DNA of 64,000 bases. Source: Sanguibacter keddieii DSM 10542 (GTDB lineage: Bacteria > Actinomycetota > Actinomycetes > Actinomycetales > Cellulomonadaceae). Each line of letters opens with the position of its first letter. The stretch's first letter is position 1. The notes under the pieces were generated by a model. It was not told the origin of the DNA, ran no database searches, and saw only the letters and a program-made list of their open reading frames with translations. Positions 7,548 through 15,636 of this stretch are shown here, in pieces. The position numbers were made by a program, and so were the translations under genes. The DNA lies in NCBI RefSeq assembly GCF_000024925.1, contig NC_013521.1:744001-808000 (forward strand), given 5' to 3'.

Positions 7548-8500
7548 TTCTTCCCTCCGGTCTCGATGCGGTTGCTGATCCGCTGGGCGGCGTAGGCGAC
7601 CACGACGGTGATGAGACCGACGATGATGGCGACGGCGGCCGAGTAGTTGTACTGCTGGCCGTTGAACGCGAGGTTGTAGGCGTACATGTTCGGCGTGTAG
7701 TAGGTCGTGATCTCGGTCGGCGCGAGCGCCCGCAGCACGTTCGGCTCGTTGAAGAGCTGGAAGCTGCCGATGATCGAGAAGATGACCGTGAGCAAGATCG
7801 CCGGACGCAGCGCCGGGAGCTTGATCGAGAAGGCGGTGCGCACGGCGCCGGCGCCGTCGATCTCGGCGGCCTCGTAGAGCTCGGTCGGGATGGAGCGCAG
7901 CGCCGAGTAGAGGATGAGCATGTTGTAGCCCACGAACGACCAGGTGACGATGTTCCCGATCGAGACCAGCACCCACGAGCCGGCGAGCAGGGCGGGCGGC
8001 TCTGCGCCGAAGAACTCGAAGACCTGCCCGATGAGGCCGAAGTCCTTGCCGTAGATGTAGCCCCACATGAGGGCCGCGACGACCGAGGGCACCGCGTAGG
8101 GGAGGAACAGCGCGATGCGGAACCCGCCCTTGGCGCGCAGCCGGCCGGAGTCGATGGCCAGCGCCGCGAAGAGCGCGAGGCAGATCATGATCGGCACCTG
8201 GACCGCGAGGAACAGCAGCACGCGGCCGAGCCCGGTGCGCAGCAGCGGGTCGGCGATGGCCTGCGTGTAGTTGCTCAGCCCGGTGAAGAAGGAGCCGCCG
8301 ATGAGCCGGTCCTGGAAGAACGACAGGTACATCGCGTAGACGAGCGGGGCGACGATCGCGAAGAAGAAGACGGCGAGGAAGGGTGCGACGAAGGCCGCGC
8401 CGGCCCAGTCCTGCCGCTTGTACCTGGTGCGGCGAAGTGGTCGTGAGGTGGGCTCCGGGTCTGCGTGACCGGGGGCCGCGTGCTGCGTAGCGGACGTCAT
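7544..8500 (-). CDS. ABC sugar transporter permease, MalF type
   Basis: 318 residues from the ATG at 8500 with GAGAG just upstream; in-frame codons further upstream run through the promoter region and are rejected. Six membrane helices start at DWAGAAFVAPFLAVFFFAIVA. The EAA loop reads YEAAEIDGAGAVRTAFSIKLPAL. It is the first gene of the operon (permease, permease, binding protein, GH42) transcribed away from the divergent LacI gene, with an operator-like sequence at 8576-8589. Confidence 0.92.
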   Translation of the reverse strand: MTSATQHAAPGHADPEPTSRPLRRTRYKRQDWAGAAFVAPFLAVFFFAIVAPLVYAMYLSFFQDRLIGGSFFTGLSNYTQAIADPLLRTGLGRVLLFLAVQVPIMICLALFAALAIDSGRLRAKGGFRIALFLPYAVPSVVAALMWGYIYGKDFGLIGQVFEFFGAEPPALLAGSWVLVSIGNIVTWSFVGYNMLILYSALRSIPTELYEAAEIDGAGAVRTAFSIKLPALRPAILLTVIFSIIGSFQLFNEPNVLRALAPTEITTYYTPNMYAYNLAFNGQQYNYSAAVAIIVGLITVVVAYAAQRISNRIETGGKK

Positions 8501-8575
8501 CGTCTCTCGTCTTTCGGTTGCTCGTGCGGCGGCGGTGCTGCGGACCCCCCGAGGAGGGCTCCGGCACCCTCGCCG

Positions 8576-8618
8576 TGTTAGCGCAAACATGATCTGGTCC
8601 GGACAGCATCACAGTCGA
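8576..8618 (-). promoter_or_regulatory. Operator and weak promoter of the sugar ABC operon
   Basis: TGTTAGCGCAAACA (8576-8589) is a 14-bp palindrome with one mismatched pair around GCGC, a typical LacI-family operator. On the minus strand it directly follows a possible -10 (GATCAT, 8589-8594), with TCGACT (8613-8618) 18 bp further up as a weak -35. The operator is much firmer than the promoter boxes. Confidence 0.6.
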
Positions 8619-8716
8619 GGGGACGTTTGGTCAACCGGCGCAGTGTTGCGAACAGGTAACGGTGATATCTCAACGATCCGACGCGACCGGAACGTCGCTT
8701 TCGCCGGGGAGGCCGC

Positions 8717-8732
8717 TATGGTTGCGCTAACA
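8717..8732 (+). promoter_or_regulatory. Promoter -10 and operator of the LacI gene
   Basis: TATGGT (8717-8722) fits a -10 box and overlaps TGGTTGCGCTAACA (8719-8732). The latter is nearly the same sequence, inverted, as the operator at 8576-8589 (shared TTGCGCTAACA). This suggests that the LacI protein controls both itself and the transport operon. Confidence 0.6.
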
Positions 8733-8805
8733 GCCGACGGGGGCCTACCCTCCGAACTGTCGTCGGCCCACCACCTCGTGGGCCGTGCACGCAGAAGGGA
8801 AGACG

Positions 8806-9921
8806 ATGGCGTCCGAGGATCGAGCGACTGCTCTGGCCGCAGTGCGAGACCGCGACCGCAGCAGGCACGGCGACGATGCGGTCGACCCTCGCCCAGGTGG
8901 TCGGCGCCGTGCGCCGTCGATGGCCGACGTCGCCAAGATCGCCGGTGTCTCCGCGCAGACCGTCTCCCGTGTCGCCAACGGCCGCGCCAACGTGGACCTC
9001 GCCACCCGCGACAAGGTGCTCAGCGCCATGCGCGTGGTGGGCTACCAGCCCAACGGTGCGGCGCGCGCCCTCGCGACGGGCCGCTTCGGGGCCTTCGGTG
9101 TCATCTCCTTCTCGATCTCGAGGATCGGCGACGCCCGGACCATCGAGGCCATCGCCAACGCGAGCCGCACCGCCGGGTACTCGATCAACCTCATGGTCGT
9201 CGAGCGCCCCACACTCGGCGGCGTGAGCGCGGCGATCGCCAACCTCGCCGGTCAGAACGTCGACGGGGTCGTGATCATCCAGGCGGAGATCCTCGACGTC
9301 CCCTCGCTGGTCATCGGCCCGACGCTCCCGGTGGTCATCACCGACACGTACCCGTCGCCGCACCCGGACTACCCGATCGTCGACACCGACCAGGAGGGCG
9401 GCGTGCGTCGTGCCGTCGAGCACCTCCTGGCGATGGGCCACGAGACGGTGTGGCACGTGGCCGGGCCGACGACGTCGAGCGCCGCCCAGGAGCGCACCGA
9501 GGCCTGGGGCCAGGTGCTCACCCGCGCCGGTGCGAGCGTCCCGCCCGTGCACCGCGGCGACTGGACGGCCGGGTCGGGCTACCGGATCGGCGCGCTGCTG
9601 GCGGAGGTCCCGCGGGACGAGCTCACCGCGGTGTTCTGCGCCAACGACCAGATGGCCATCGGGCTCATGCGCGCCTTCCACGAGCGGGGTGTGCGCATCC
9701 CGCAGGACGTGTCGGTGGTCGGCTTCGACGACATCGACGAGGCGGAGTTCGTGTGGCCGCCCCTCACGACCGTCCGCCAGCGCTTCGACGAGGTCGGCGA
9801 GCTGTGCGTGCAGACCATGCTCGAGCAGATCGAGCAGCAGGGACGCGGCGCCAAGACGCTGCGCCTGGTCCCCGTCGAGCTCATCGTCCGCGACAGCTCA
9901 GGCCCGGCGCCGCGGCGGTAG
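8806..9921 (+). CDS. LacI-family transcriptional regulator of the galactoside transport locus
   Basis: 371 residues from the ATG at 8806, which has an AGAAGGGA ribosome-binding site 5 nt upstream; a GTG at 8785 has none. After a charged 38-residue extension, the helix-turn-helix reads MADVAKIAGVSAQTVSRVANGRANVD, then the hinge helix (GAARALATGR). The rest is a periplasmic-binding-protein-like effector domain ending VGFDDIDEAEFVWPPLTTVRQ and VPVELIVRDSS. It is divergent from the transport operon, with two matching operators between them. It presumably represses the operon until a galactoside-derived inducer binds. It converges on the response regulator gene, with 8 bp between them. Confidence 0.9.
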   Translation: MASEDRATALAAVRDRDRSRHGDDAVDPRPGGRRRAPSMADVAKIAGVSAQTVSRVANGRANVDLATRDKVLSAMRVVGYQPNGAARALATGRFGAFGVISFSISRIGDARTIEAIANASRTAGYSINLMVVERPTLGGVSAAIANLAGQNVDGVVIIQAEILDVPSLVIGPTLPVVITDTYPSPHPDYPIVDTDQEGGVRRAVEHLLAMGHETVWHVAGPTTSSAAQERTEAWGQVLTRAGASVPPVHRGDWTAGSGYRIGALLAEVPRDELTAVFCANDQMAIGLMRAFHERGVRIPQDVSVVGFDDIDEAEFVWPPLTTVRQRFDEVGELCVQTMLEQIEQQGRGAKTLRLVPVELIVRDSSGPAPRR

Positions 9922-9929
9922 GTGCGCCC

Positions 9930-10532
9930 TCAGATCCACCCTCGCTCGTGGGCGGTGGCGGCGGCCGCGACCCGGGAGTCGGCGTGGACCTTCGCCATCG
10001 CGGCGGAGAGATGGTTCCGGACGGTGCCGTGCGCGAGCCCGAGCGTCTTCGCGATGTGCTTGGTCGGGAGGCCTTCACGGGTCAGACGCAGCACGTCGCT
10101 CTCGCGTGCGGTGAGCGGGCTCTCCTCCTCGCTCAGGGCTGCCGCCGCGAGCGTCGCGTCCACGTAGCGCTCGCCCGCGGCGACCGACCGGATGATGACG
10201 GCCAGCTCGGACGCCGGGGTCGACTTGGGGACGAACCCGCGGACCTTCGCGGCGAGGGCGCGCCGCAGGGTCCCCGGTCGGGCGTGCCGGGTGACGATGA
10301 CGGCGTGGGTCGTCGGGTCTGGGCTCAGCTCCTGCGCGACCTCGATGCCGTCGAGCCCGGGCATCTCCAGGTCGAGGAGGACGACGTCGGGGCGAAGGGT
10401 GCGCACCGCGGTCACGGCGGCGCGACCGTCCTCGACGTCGGCGACCACCTCGATGTCAGGCTCGAGAGAGAGCAGCGCGACGAGCGCCCCGCGGATGAGC
10501 CCCTCGTCGTCGGCGATCACGATGCGGATCAC
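9930..10532 (-). CDS. NarL/FixJ-family response regulator
   Basis: 200 residues from a GTG at 10532 that overlaps the kinase stop as GTGA. The receiver domain begins IRIVIADDEGLIRGAL, with acidic D8/D9, phospho-acceptor D54 in VLLDLEMPG and the conserved Lys in FVPKSTPA. The LuxR-type DNA-binding domain is at the C-terminus (LTARESDVLRLTREGLPTKHIA...). It is the cognate partner of the DesK-like kinase upstream. A dyad at 12797-12818, before the first gene of the operon, is a candidate autoregulatory site. Confidence 0.93.
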   Translation of the reverse strand: MIRIVIADDEGLIRGALVALLSLEPDIEVVADVEDGRAAVTAVRTLRPDVVLLDLEMPGLDGIEVAQELSPDPTTHAVIVTRHARPGTLRRALAAKVRGFVPKSTPASELAVIIRSVAAGERYVDATLAAAALSEEESPLTARESDVLRLTREGLPTKHIAKTLGLAHGTVRNHLSAAMAKVHADSRVAAAATAHERGWI

Positions 10533-11743
10533 GGCGTGACCCCTGCCCCGCGCAGCGCAGCGCTCTGCGGGATGCGGACGACCAGGGTGAAGGTCTCCCC
10601 GGTCCGGCTGGTCTCCACTGACCCGCCCCAGCCGGCGACGCGCTCGGCCAGACCGGACAGGCCCGTGCCTCCGGTGCGCAGTGCGCGGGAGCCGTCGTTT
10701 GTCACGGTGAGGCGGTACTCGTCGTCGGGCGTCAGCACCAGCTCCAGGGAGGCCGAGGTCGCCCTGCTGTGGCGGAGGACGTTCGTCGCCGCCTCCCTGA
10801 TCGCCACGGCGAGCACCGCGCCTGCGGCCGCGGGGAGGCCGGGGACGTCGATCTGGGCGTCGCAGTCGATGCCCGCCGACCGCAGGACGGCCGCGGCGTT
10901 CCGGGCCTCGACCGCCACCGTGACGGTCCGGTAGTCGTTGACCACGGCGCGGGTGTCGTCGAGCGCCGTCTGCGCGATCGCCCGGATGTCCGCGAGCTCG
11001 GTCGCCGCCAGCCCGGGCTGCCCGGCGAGCAGACGTCGTTCGGCGAGCTCGCCCTTGAGCGCGATCACCTGCAGGTGGTGACCCTGGATGTCGTGGAGGT
11101 CGGTCGCGAACCTCAGCCGCTCGGTGGCCACGGCGAGGTCCGAGGCGACCCGGCGGGCGTCGTCGAGGCGGAGGACGACCCGCAGGACCCAGACCGCGCT
11201 CAGCGGCATGGTGGTGATCACCACGAGGGTGCTCACCACGACGAAGGTCGCTCCCTCGTCGGCAGGCGAGCCACCCAGGGACGCGGGTGCGTCCGCAGAG
11301 GCGAGCGCACCTCCCAGCAGGAGCACCGCCAGGGTCCCGAGGATCGCGGCGGCGCTCCACCACCGGGGCACGACGCAGCTGAGCATCCCGCCGGCGACGA
11401 CGAGCCCGAACCCCCAGCCCCAGCCGGCGAACGGTGGCAGCAGCGCCAGCGCCCACGTCGCCGACGCTGCCGTGACCAGCAGGACGACCCGGGGGTGGGC
11501 CCTGGGCCCGGCTCCCGAGGTCCGCAGCAGCGACGGGACGGCCGACAGCGCGAGGAGGGCCGCGACGACCGTCAGGACCACGAGCGAGGTCTCCCGCAGC
11601 CCGTCGACGCCCTCGGCGGGGCCGAGGACCAGCTGGAGGAACGTGGCGAGGAGCACGAGCACCCAGAGGGTCACCGCCGTCGACCCGAGCATCCACCGCA
11701 GGTCTGCTGCGGTCCTGGGGGTGCGCGGCGCGCGGTCGGTCAT
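10529..11743 (-). CDS. DesK/NarX-like sensor histidine kinase
   Basis: 404 residues from the ATG at 11743, four bases after the upstream hydrolase stop. The N-terminal half has about six hydrophobic helices (from WMLGSTAVTLWVLVLLATFLQ to VVVSTLVVITTMPLSAVWVL) with no large extracellular sensor, so it probably senses membrane state or a small molecule in the membrane. The HisKA_3 phosphoacceptor is H217 in ATDLHDIQGHHLQ. The ATPase domain has REAATNVLRHS (N box) and GTGLSGLAERV (G box). It is translationally coupled to its response regulator. Confidence 0.92.
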   Translation of the reverse strand: MTDRAPRTPRTAADLRWMLGSTAVTLWVLVLLATFLQLVLGPAEGVDGLRETSLVVLTVVAALLALSAVPSLLRTSGAGPRAHPRVVLLVTAASATWALALLPPFAGWGWGFGLVVAGGMLSCVVPRWWSAAAILGTLAVLLLGGALASADAPASLGGSPADEGATFVVVSTLVVITTMPLSAVWVLRVVLRLDDARRVASDLAVATERLRFATDLHDIQGHHLQVIALKGELAERRLLAGQPGLAATELADIRAIAQTALDDTRAVVNDYRTVTVAVEARNAAAVLRSAGIDCDAQIDVPGLPAAAGAVLAVAIREAATNVLRHSRATSASLELVLTPDDEYRLTVTNDGSRALRTGGTGLSGLAERVAGWGGSVETSRTGETFTLVVRIPQSAALRGAGVTP

Positions 11744-11747
11744 GCGC

Positions 11748-12692
11748 TCATCGTAGTGAGACCGAGGCGAGGAACTCGTCCGTGTCCCGCGCGATCTGCG
11801 GCGACTGCGTGTGGTGCAGGTAGTGGTCCCCCTCGAGAGCGACGACCTGCCCGTGGTCGACGCTCGCCGCCTGGTCCTCGTGGAGCTGCAGCCAGCCGTC
11901 GACCTCCGCGTCGTCCTGCACGACGAAGAGCAGGACGGGCAGCGACGCCGGGAAGGTGGCACCGCTGACAGAGGCGAAGTTCTCCACGGAGCGGTCCATC
12001 TCGTCGAGCAGCGTCGGGGCGGTCGAGTTCTTGGTCGTCAGCAGACGCATCTGCTCCTTGGTGGCCTCGTCGTAGGGCAGGTCGGCGTACGTGTCGCCGC
12101 CGATCGCCGTCAGGACACGCAGCAGGCCGAGGGTGCGGAGCTCGGCGAGGCCGTCGGTCGGCACGGGCTCGTCCCATCCGGGCTGGTCGGGGACGCTGCT
12201 GTCGATGCCGACGAAGGCGACGAGCTCGTCGGGGTACGTCTCGCTGTACTCGAGGGCGTAGACGCCGGCGATCGAGTGCCCCATGAGCACGTACCGGTCG
12301 ACCCCGAGCTGCTGCAGCGCCTCGTGCACCTCGCGGACGATGTTCTCCGCGGTGCGCGGGGAGTCGGTCTGGTCGCTGAGCCCCGTGCCGAAGGGCTCGA
12401 CGGCGATCACGCGGTGGGTGTCGTCGAGCTCGGCGACCAGCGGCTGGAAGTCGAGGCCCGGGGCGGCGGTGCCGAGGCCGGGCAGGAGGACGATCGTCTC
12501 GTCGCCGGTGCCGCTGACCACGACGTTCATCTGCTTCCCGTCGACGGGCACGAGCTCGCCGTAGGGCGCGATGGCGGCCAGGTCGGAGCGCGTCTGCACG
12601 ACGTTCACGACGGAGGTGGTCGTCAGCGCCAGGACAGGCAGCGCCACGAGGGCTCCGACGGTCCAGAGCGTGATCTTCAGGGGTCTGCGCAC
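11748..12692 (-). CDS. Membrane-anchored alpha/beta hydrolase
   Basis: 314 residues; GTG start at 12692 with GAGGAA 6 nt upstream. An N-terminal helix (LWTVGALVALPVLALTTTSVV) looks like an uncleaved signal anchor. The hydrolase fold has an oxyanion region LLPGLGTAAPG, nucleophile S140 in GHSIAG, and a late histidine in EGDHYLHHTQSP. The substrate is unknown. It is first in a tight operon with the kinase and regulator (4-bp gap, then GTGA overlap), so its substrate or product may be what the two-component system handles (inference). Confidence 0.88.
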   Translation of the reverse strand: MRRPLKITLWTVGALVALPVLALTTTSVVNVVQTRSDLAAIAPYGELVPVDGKQMNVVVSGTGDETIVLLPGLGTAAPGLDFQPLVAELDDTHRVIAVEPFGTGLSDQTDSPRTAENIVREVHEALQQLGVDRYVLMGHSIAGVYALEYSETYPDELVAFVGIDSSVPDQPGWDEPVPTDGLAELRTLGLLRVLTAIGGDTYADLPYDEATKEQMRLLTTKNSTAPTLLDEMDRSVENFASVSGATFPASLPVLLFVVQDDAEVDGWLQLHEDQAASVDHGQVVALEGDHYLHHTQSPQIARDTDEFLASVSLR

Positions 12693-12712
12693 AGGGGGTT
12701 CCTCGTCTCAGG

Positions 12713-12730
12713 GGGTGCGACGTCGCACCC
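12713..12730. promoter_or_regulatory. Perfect 18-bp palindrome upstream of the hydrolase/two-component operon
   Basis: GGGTGCGACGTCGCACCC is fully self-complementary and is followed by a partial second copy (TGCGACGTCG, 12731-12740). It lies 21 bp upstream of the operon's first start codon: a possible protein-binding site or mRNA 5' hairpin. Confidence 0.55.
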
Positions 12731-12796
12731 TGCGACGTCGTGCCTCCAGCACACAGGATCTGGGCCGCCGCCAGAAGTGGCGTGATGTCACCTGCC

Positions 12797-12818
12797 ACCC
12801 ATGACCGATGTCATGGGT
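12797..12818. promoter_or_regulatory. Dyad ACCCATGAC-N4-GTCATGGGT, candidate response-regulator site
   Basis: Perfect 9-bp arms with a 4-bp spacer, in the intergenic space between the hydrolase/two-component operon (minus) and the GNAT gene (plus). Spacing and ATGAC/GTCAT cores are like sites bound by NarL/DesR-type dimers; that this operon's own regulator binds here is inferred. Confidence 0.55.
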
Positions 12819-12841
12819 CGGGGTGCAGGCAGGGTGCGACC

Positions 12842-12853
12842 TAGGCTGGGCGC
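12842..12853 (+). promoter_or_regulatory. Leaderless promoter -10 (TAGGCT) of the GNAT gene
   Basis: TAGGCT at 12842-12847 is followed by 6 nt and then the ATG, so transcription should begin at the start codon. No good -35 is visible. Confidence 0.55.
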
Positions 12854-13321
12854 ATGCTGACCTTCGTCCCCACCGCCGTCGACTCCGAGCCCGCTGCGAC
12901 GCTGCTCGGCGAGTACTTCACCTCCCGCGAGCTGGGCTTCACCGGCGGCACCTACCAGGTGTTCACGCCGGACCCGGCACTGTTCACGCCGCCGGCCGGG
13001 GTGTTCCTCGTCGCGGAGGAGGACGGGGTGGCGGTCGGGTGCGGTGGTGTCCGCCGCATCGCCGACGCCGACGACGGTGCGGTGCGCCTCGAGGTCAAGC
13101 ACCTGTGGGTGCGGCCCTCGACCCGGGGCAAGGGCTACGGTCGCGCGGTGCTCGTCGCCCTCGAGGACGCGGCGGTCGCGCTCGGTGCGACCCGCCTGGT
13201 GCTCGACACCAACGCCTCGCTCGAGGCGGCCGCCGGGCTGTACCGGGCGGCTGGGTACCGGGACGTCCCGGCGTACAACGACAACCCGAACGCGACGAAC
13301 TGGTACGCCAAGGACGTCTGA
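12854..13321 (+). CDS. GNAT-family N-acetyltransferase
   Basis: 155 residues, a single GNAT domain. The acetyl-CoA pyrophosphate loop (motif A) is HLWVRPSTRGKGYGRAVLVAL at about 86-106, with R-x-x-G-x-G/A intact. A motif-B-like ASLEAAAGLYRAAGYRDVPAYND follows. The acceptor substrate is unknown. It is monocistronic and leaderless, and ends at a bidirectional terminator shared with the convergent GH42 gene. Confidence 0.88.
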   Translation: MLTFVPTAVDSEPAATLLGEYFTSRELGFTGGTYQVFTPDPALFTPPAGVFLVAEEDGVAVGCGGVRRIADADDGAVRLEVKHLWVRPSTRGKGYGRAVLVALEDAAVALGATRLVLDTNASLEAAAGLYRAAGYRDVPAYNDNPNATNWYAKDV

Positions 13322-13322
13322 G

Positions 13323-13359
13323 CCGCAGGCCCGGCGCCGACGAGGTGCCGGGCCTGCGG
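13323..13359. terminator. Bidirectional terminator between GNAT and GH42 genes
   Basis: Perfect 13-bp stem (13323-13335 with 13347-13359) and 11-nt loop, right after the GNAT stop and 36 bp beyond the GH42 stop. Confidence 0.8.
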
Positions 13360-13394
13360 GACAGCACCCGAGGTGGGGTGGTGCGTCGTGCTGG

Positions 13395-15500
13395 TCAGGC
13401 CTCCTGGACCACGGCGACGCCCGCCGCGGGGACGCTGAGGCTGCCGTCGACCGGGCTGCCGGTCAGCAGGTCGGTGCCGGTGGTCTTCACGGTCGCGTCC
13501 TCCGCGGTGTGGTTGAGCACGAAGAGGTACGCCGTGCCGTCTTCGGCGTGCCGTCGCACCACCTCGACGCCGGCCGGGACCTCCGCCTCGCCGGTGAGAC
13601 CGGCGTCGGCGAGGGCCGCGTCGACCACCGCGGCGACGCCCGCCGCGTTGAGGCGTGCCCCGACGTACCACGCGGACCCGCCCGCGGCGCCGACCTCGGC
13701 GCGGGTGACGGCGGGCAGCCCGGCGAGCGGGCCGTCGTCGTAGGTCGCGACGGCTGTCGCGCCGCGGAGGTGCGTCTTCTCGGTCCACAGGTCGGCGGCG
13801 AAGGTGCCCGCGACCCGTTCGCCCGACCCGCTGAGGTGGACCGTCTCGTCCTCCTGGAGGGTGTAGAACTCCTCGGTGCTCACGCCGAGCAGCGTGCGGA
13901 ACGCGCCGGGGTACCCGCCGAGGCGCACGTGGTCGTTCACGTCGACGATGCCGGAGAAGTAGGTGACGACGACGGTCGCCCCGCGCTCCGCCGCGGCGGC
14001 GACGTTCGCCGCGTCGGCGTCGGACACCAGGTAGAGGGTGGGGACGACCACGAGGTCGTAGCCGGAGAGGTCCGCCGAGGGGTGCACGACGTCGGTGCTG
14101 ACACCGCGGTTCCACAGCGCCGTGTAGGTGGAGAGCACCTCGTCGGTGTAGCGCAGCTGCTGGGTGGGGTGCGAGTCGAGCTCGCCGGCCCACCACGCCT
14201 CGTAGTCGAAGAGCAGCGCGGCGCGCGAGCGCACGGTGGAGCCGACGACCGGGGCGAGCTTCTTGAGGGTCTCGCCGAGGGTGACGGTGCTCCGCCAGAC
14301 GTCGGTGTCACGCCCGGCGTGCGGCACCATCGACGAGTGGAACTTCTCCGCGCCCGCCTTGGACTGGCGCCACTGGAAGAACATCACCGCGTCGGCACCC
14401 CGGGCGACGTGCGCGAGGGAGTTGCGCAGCATCTCACCGGGGAGCTTGGGCCGGTTGCGCGGCTGCCAGTTGACCGCCGAGGTCGAGTGCTCCATGAGGA
14501 TCCACGGGCGCCCGCCCGCGATGCCGCGGGACAGGTCGGCCGAGAACGCGAGCTCGACGTGCCGGTCCGCCGCCGAGGCGATGGTGTAGTGGTCGTTCGC
14601 GACCACGTCGACCTCGGGGGACCACCGGTAGTAGTCCATCCCCTTGGTCGCGGACGACATCATGAAGTTCGTGGTGATCGGCACCTCGGGGGTGATGACG
14701 CGCAGCGCGTCGCGCAGGTCCCGGTAGTAGCCGAGCAGCGCGTCCGAGCTGAACCTGTCGAAGTCGAGCTGCTGCGTCGGGTTGGCGTAGGTCGGCGCCG
14801 AGCGCGGCGGCAGCACGTCCTCGAAGGCGGAGTACCGCTGCGACCAGAACGCGGTGCCCCAGGCCTCGTTGAGGGCCTCGACCGTGCTGTACCGCTCGGC
14901 CAGCCAGGACCGGAAGGCCGACGCGGCGGCGTCGGAGTAGTCGCGCGGCACGTGGCAGCCGATCTCGTTGTCCACGTGCCACAGGGCCAGGGCCGGGTGG
15001 GTCGCGTAGCGCTCGGCGACGAGGGTGGCCATGCGCAGGGCGTACTCGCGGAACAGCGGGTGCGTCACGGAGTACGACTGCCGGCCGCCCTGCCACAGCA
15101 CGGTGCCGTCGGCGGTCTGCGGGAGGATCTCGGGGTGGCGCGCGGTGAGCCACGGCGGCGGGCTCGCGGTCGCGGTCGCCAGGGCCACGCGGATGCCGGC
15201 GGCGTGCAGGCGGTCCATGGTCTCGTCGAGCCACTCGAAGTGGTGCTCGCCCTCCGCGGGCTCGATGGTCGCCCAGGCGAAGATCGCGACGCTGACGATG
15301 GTGACCCCGGCCTCGACCATGAGCTCGACGTCCTCGAGGCGGGTGACCTGGGGCCACTGCTCGGGGTTGTAGTCACCGCCGTACCCGAAGCCCTGGAGGC
15401 CCGTCGGCCAGCCGGGGCGGCCTCCGGGGGCGTCGTCGGGGGAGGGGCCGGAGGTGGGGACGGTCGGGTCCGCGGGGAGGTTCGCGTCGGTGAGAGCCAT
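13395..15500 (-). CDS. Beta-galactosidase, glycoside hydrolase family 42 (second copy)
   Basis: 701 residues from the ATG at 15500, which sits 6 nt after a TACGCT -10 box; in-frame codons further upstream cross that promoter. The layout matches the first GH42: YGGDYNPEQWP, acid/base E179 in HVDNEIG, nucleophile E337 in LMEHSTSAVNW, then trimerisation and beta domains. There is no signal peptide. A Pro/Gly/Asp-rich 35-residue N-terminal extension is absent from the other copy. No transporter is adjacent; the LacI gene upstream on the same strand is the likely regulator. The two GH42 copies are clearly paralogous but diverged throughout, so they probably differ in linkage preference. Confidence 0.93.
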   Translation of the reverse strand: MALTDANLPADPTVPTSGPSPDDAPGGRPGWPTGLQGFGYGGDYNPEQWPQVTRLEDVELMVEAGVTIVSVAIFAWATIEPAEGEHHFEWLDETMDRLHAAGIRVALATATASPPPWLTARHPEILPQTADGTVLWQGGRQSYSVTHPLFREYALRMATLVAERYATHPALALWHVDNEIGCHVPRDYSDAAASAFRSWLAERYSTVEALNEAWGTAFWSQRYSAFEDVLPPRSAPTYANPTQQLDFDRFSSDALLGYYRDLRDALRVITPEVPITTNFMMSSATKGMDYYRWSPEVDVVANDHYTIASAADRHVELAFSADLSRGIAGGRPWILMEHSTSAVNWQPRNRPKLPGEMLRNSLAHVARGADAVMFFQWRQSKAGAEKFHSSMVPHAGRDTDVWRSTVTLGETLKKLAPVVGSTVRSRAALLFDYEAWWAGELDSHPTQQLRYTDEVLSTYTALWNRGVSTDVVHPSADLSGYDLVVVPTLYLVSDADAANVAAAAERGATVVVTYFSGIVDVNDHVRLGGYPGAFRTLLGVSTEEFYTLQEDETVHLSGSGERVAGTFAADLWTEKTHLRGATAVATYDDGPLAGLPAVTRAEVGAAGGSAWYVGARLNAAGVAAVVDAALADAGLTGEAEVPAGVEVVRRHAEDGTAYLFVLNHTAEDATVKTTGTDLLTGSPVDGSLSVPAAGVAVVQEA

Positions 15501-15502
15501 GC

Positions 15503-15536
15503 GGGAAGCGTATTCCACCCCGCGGTGCGACCCCAA
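15503..15536 (-). promoter_or_regulatory. Leaderless promoter and operator-like repeat of the second GH42 gene
   Basis: On the minus strand, TTGGGG (15531-15536), an 18-bp spacer and TACGCT (15507-15512) end 6 nt before the ATG. The -10 is embedded in GGAATACGCTTCCC (15503-15516), an imperfect GGAA-N5-TTCC dyad similar to the operator before the Gfo/Idh gene. Repression by the adjacent LacI is inferred. Confidence 0.55.
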
Positions 15537-15595
15537 GCCCGGGCCACTCGTCGAGACCCTCTGGTCCGGGTGGGACGGCCCGTCCGCGAGAGAGT

Positions 15596-15631
15596 GGACC
15601 GCTCGCGCTCGCGGGCGCGGTCGGGCGGTCC
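15596..15631 (-). terminator. Possible terminator of the LacI gene
   Basis: 7-bp arms GGACCGC/GCGGTCC enclosing a further GC-rich hairpin, 5 nt beyond the LacI stop codon. The structure is imperfect and it could instead be a read-through leader to GH42. Confidence 0.35.
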
Positions 15632-15636
15632 TGGTC

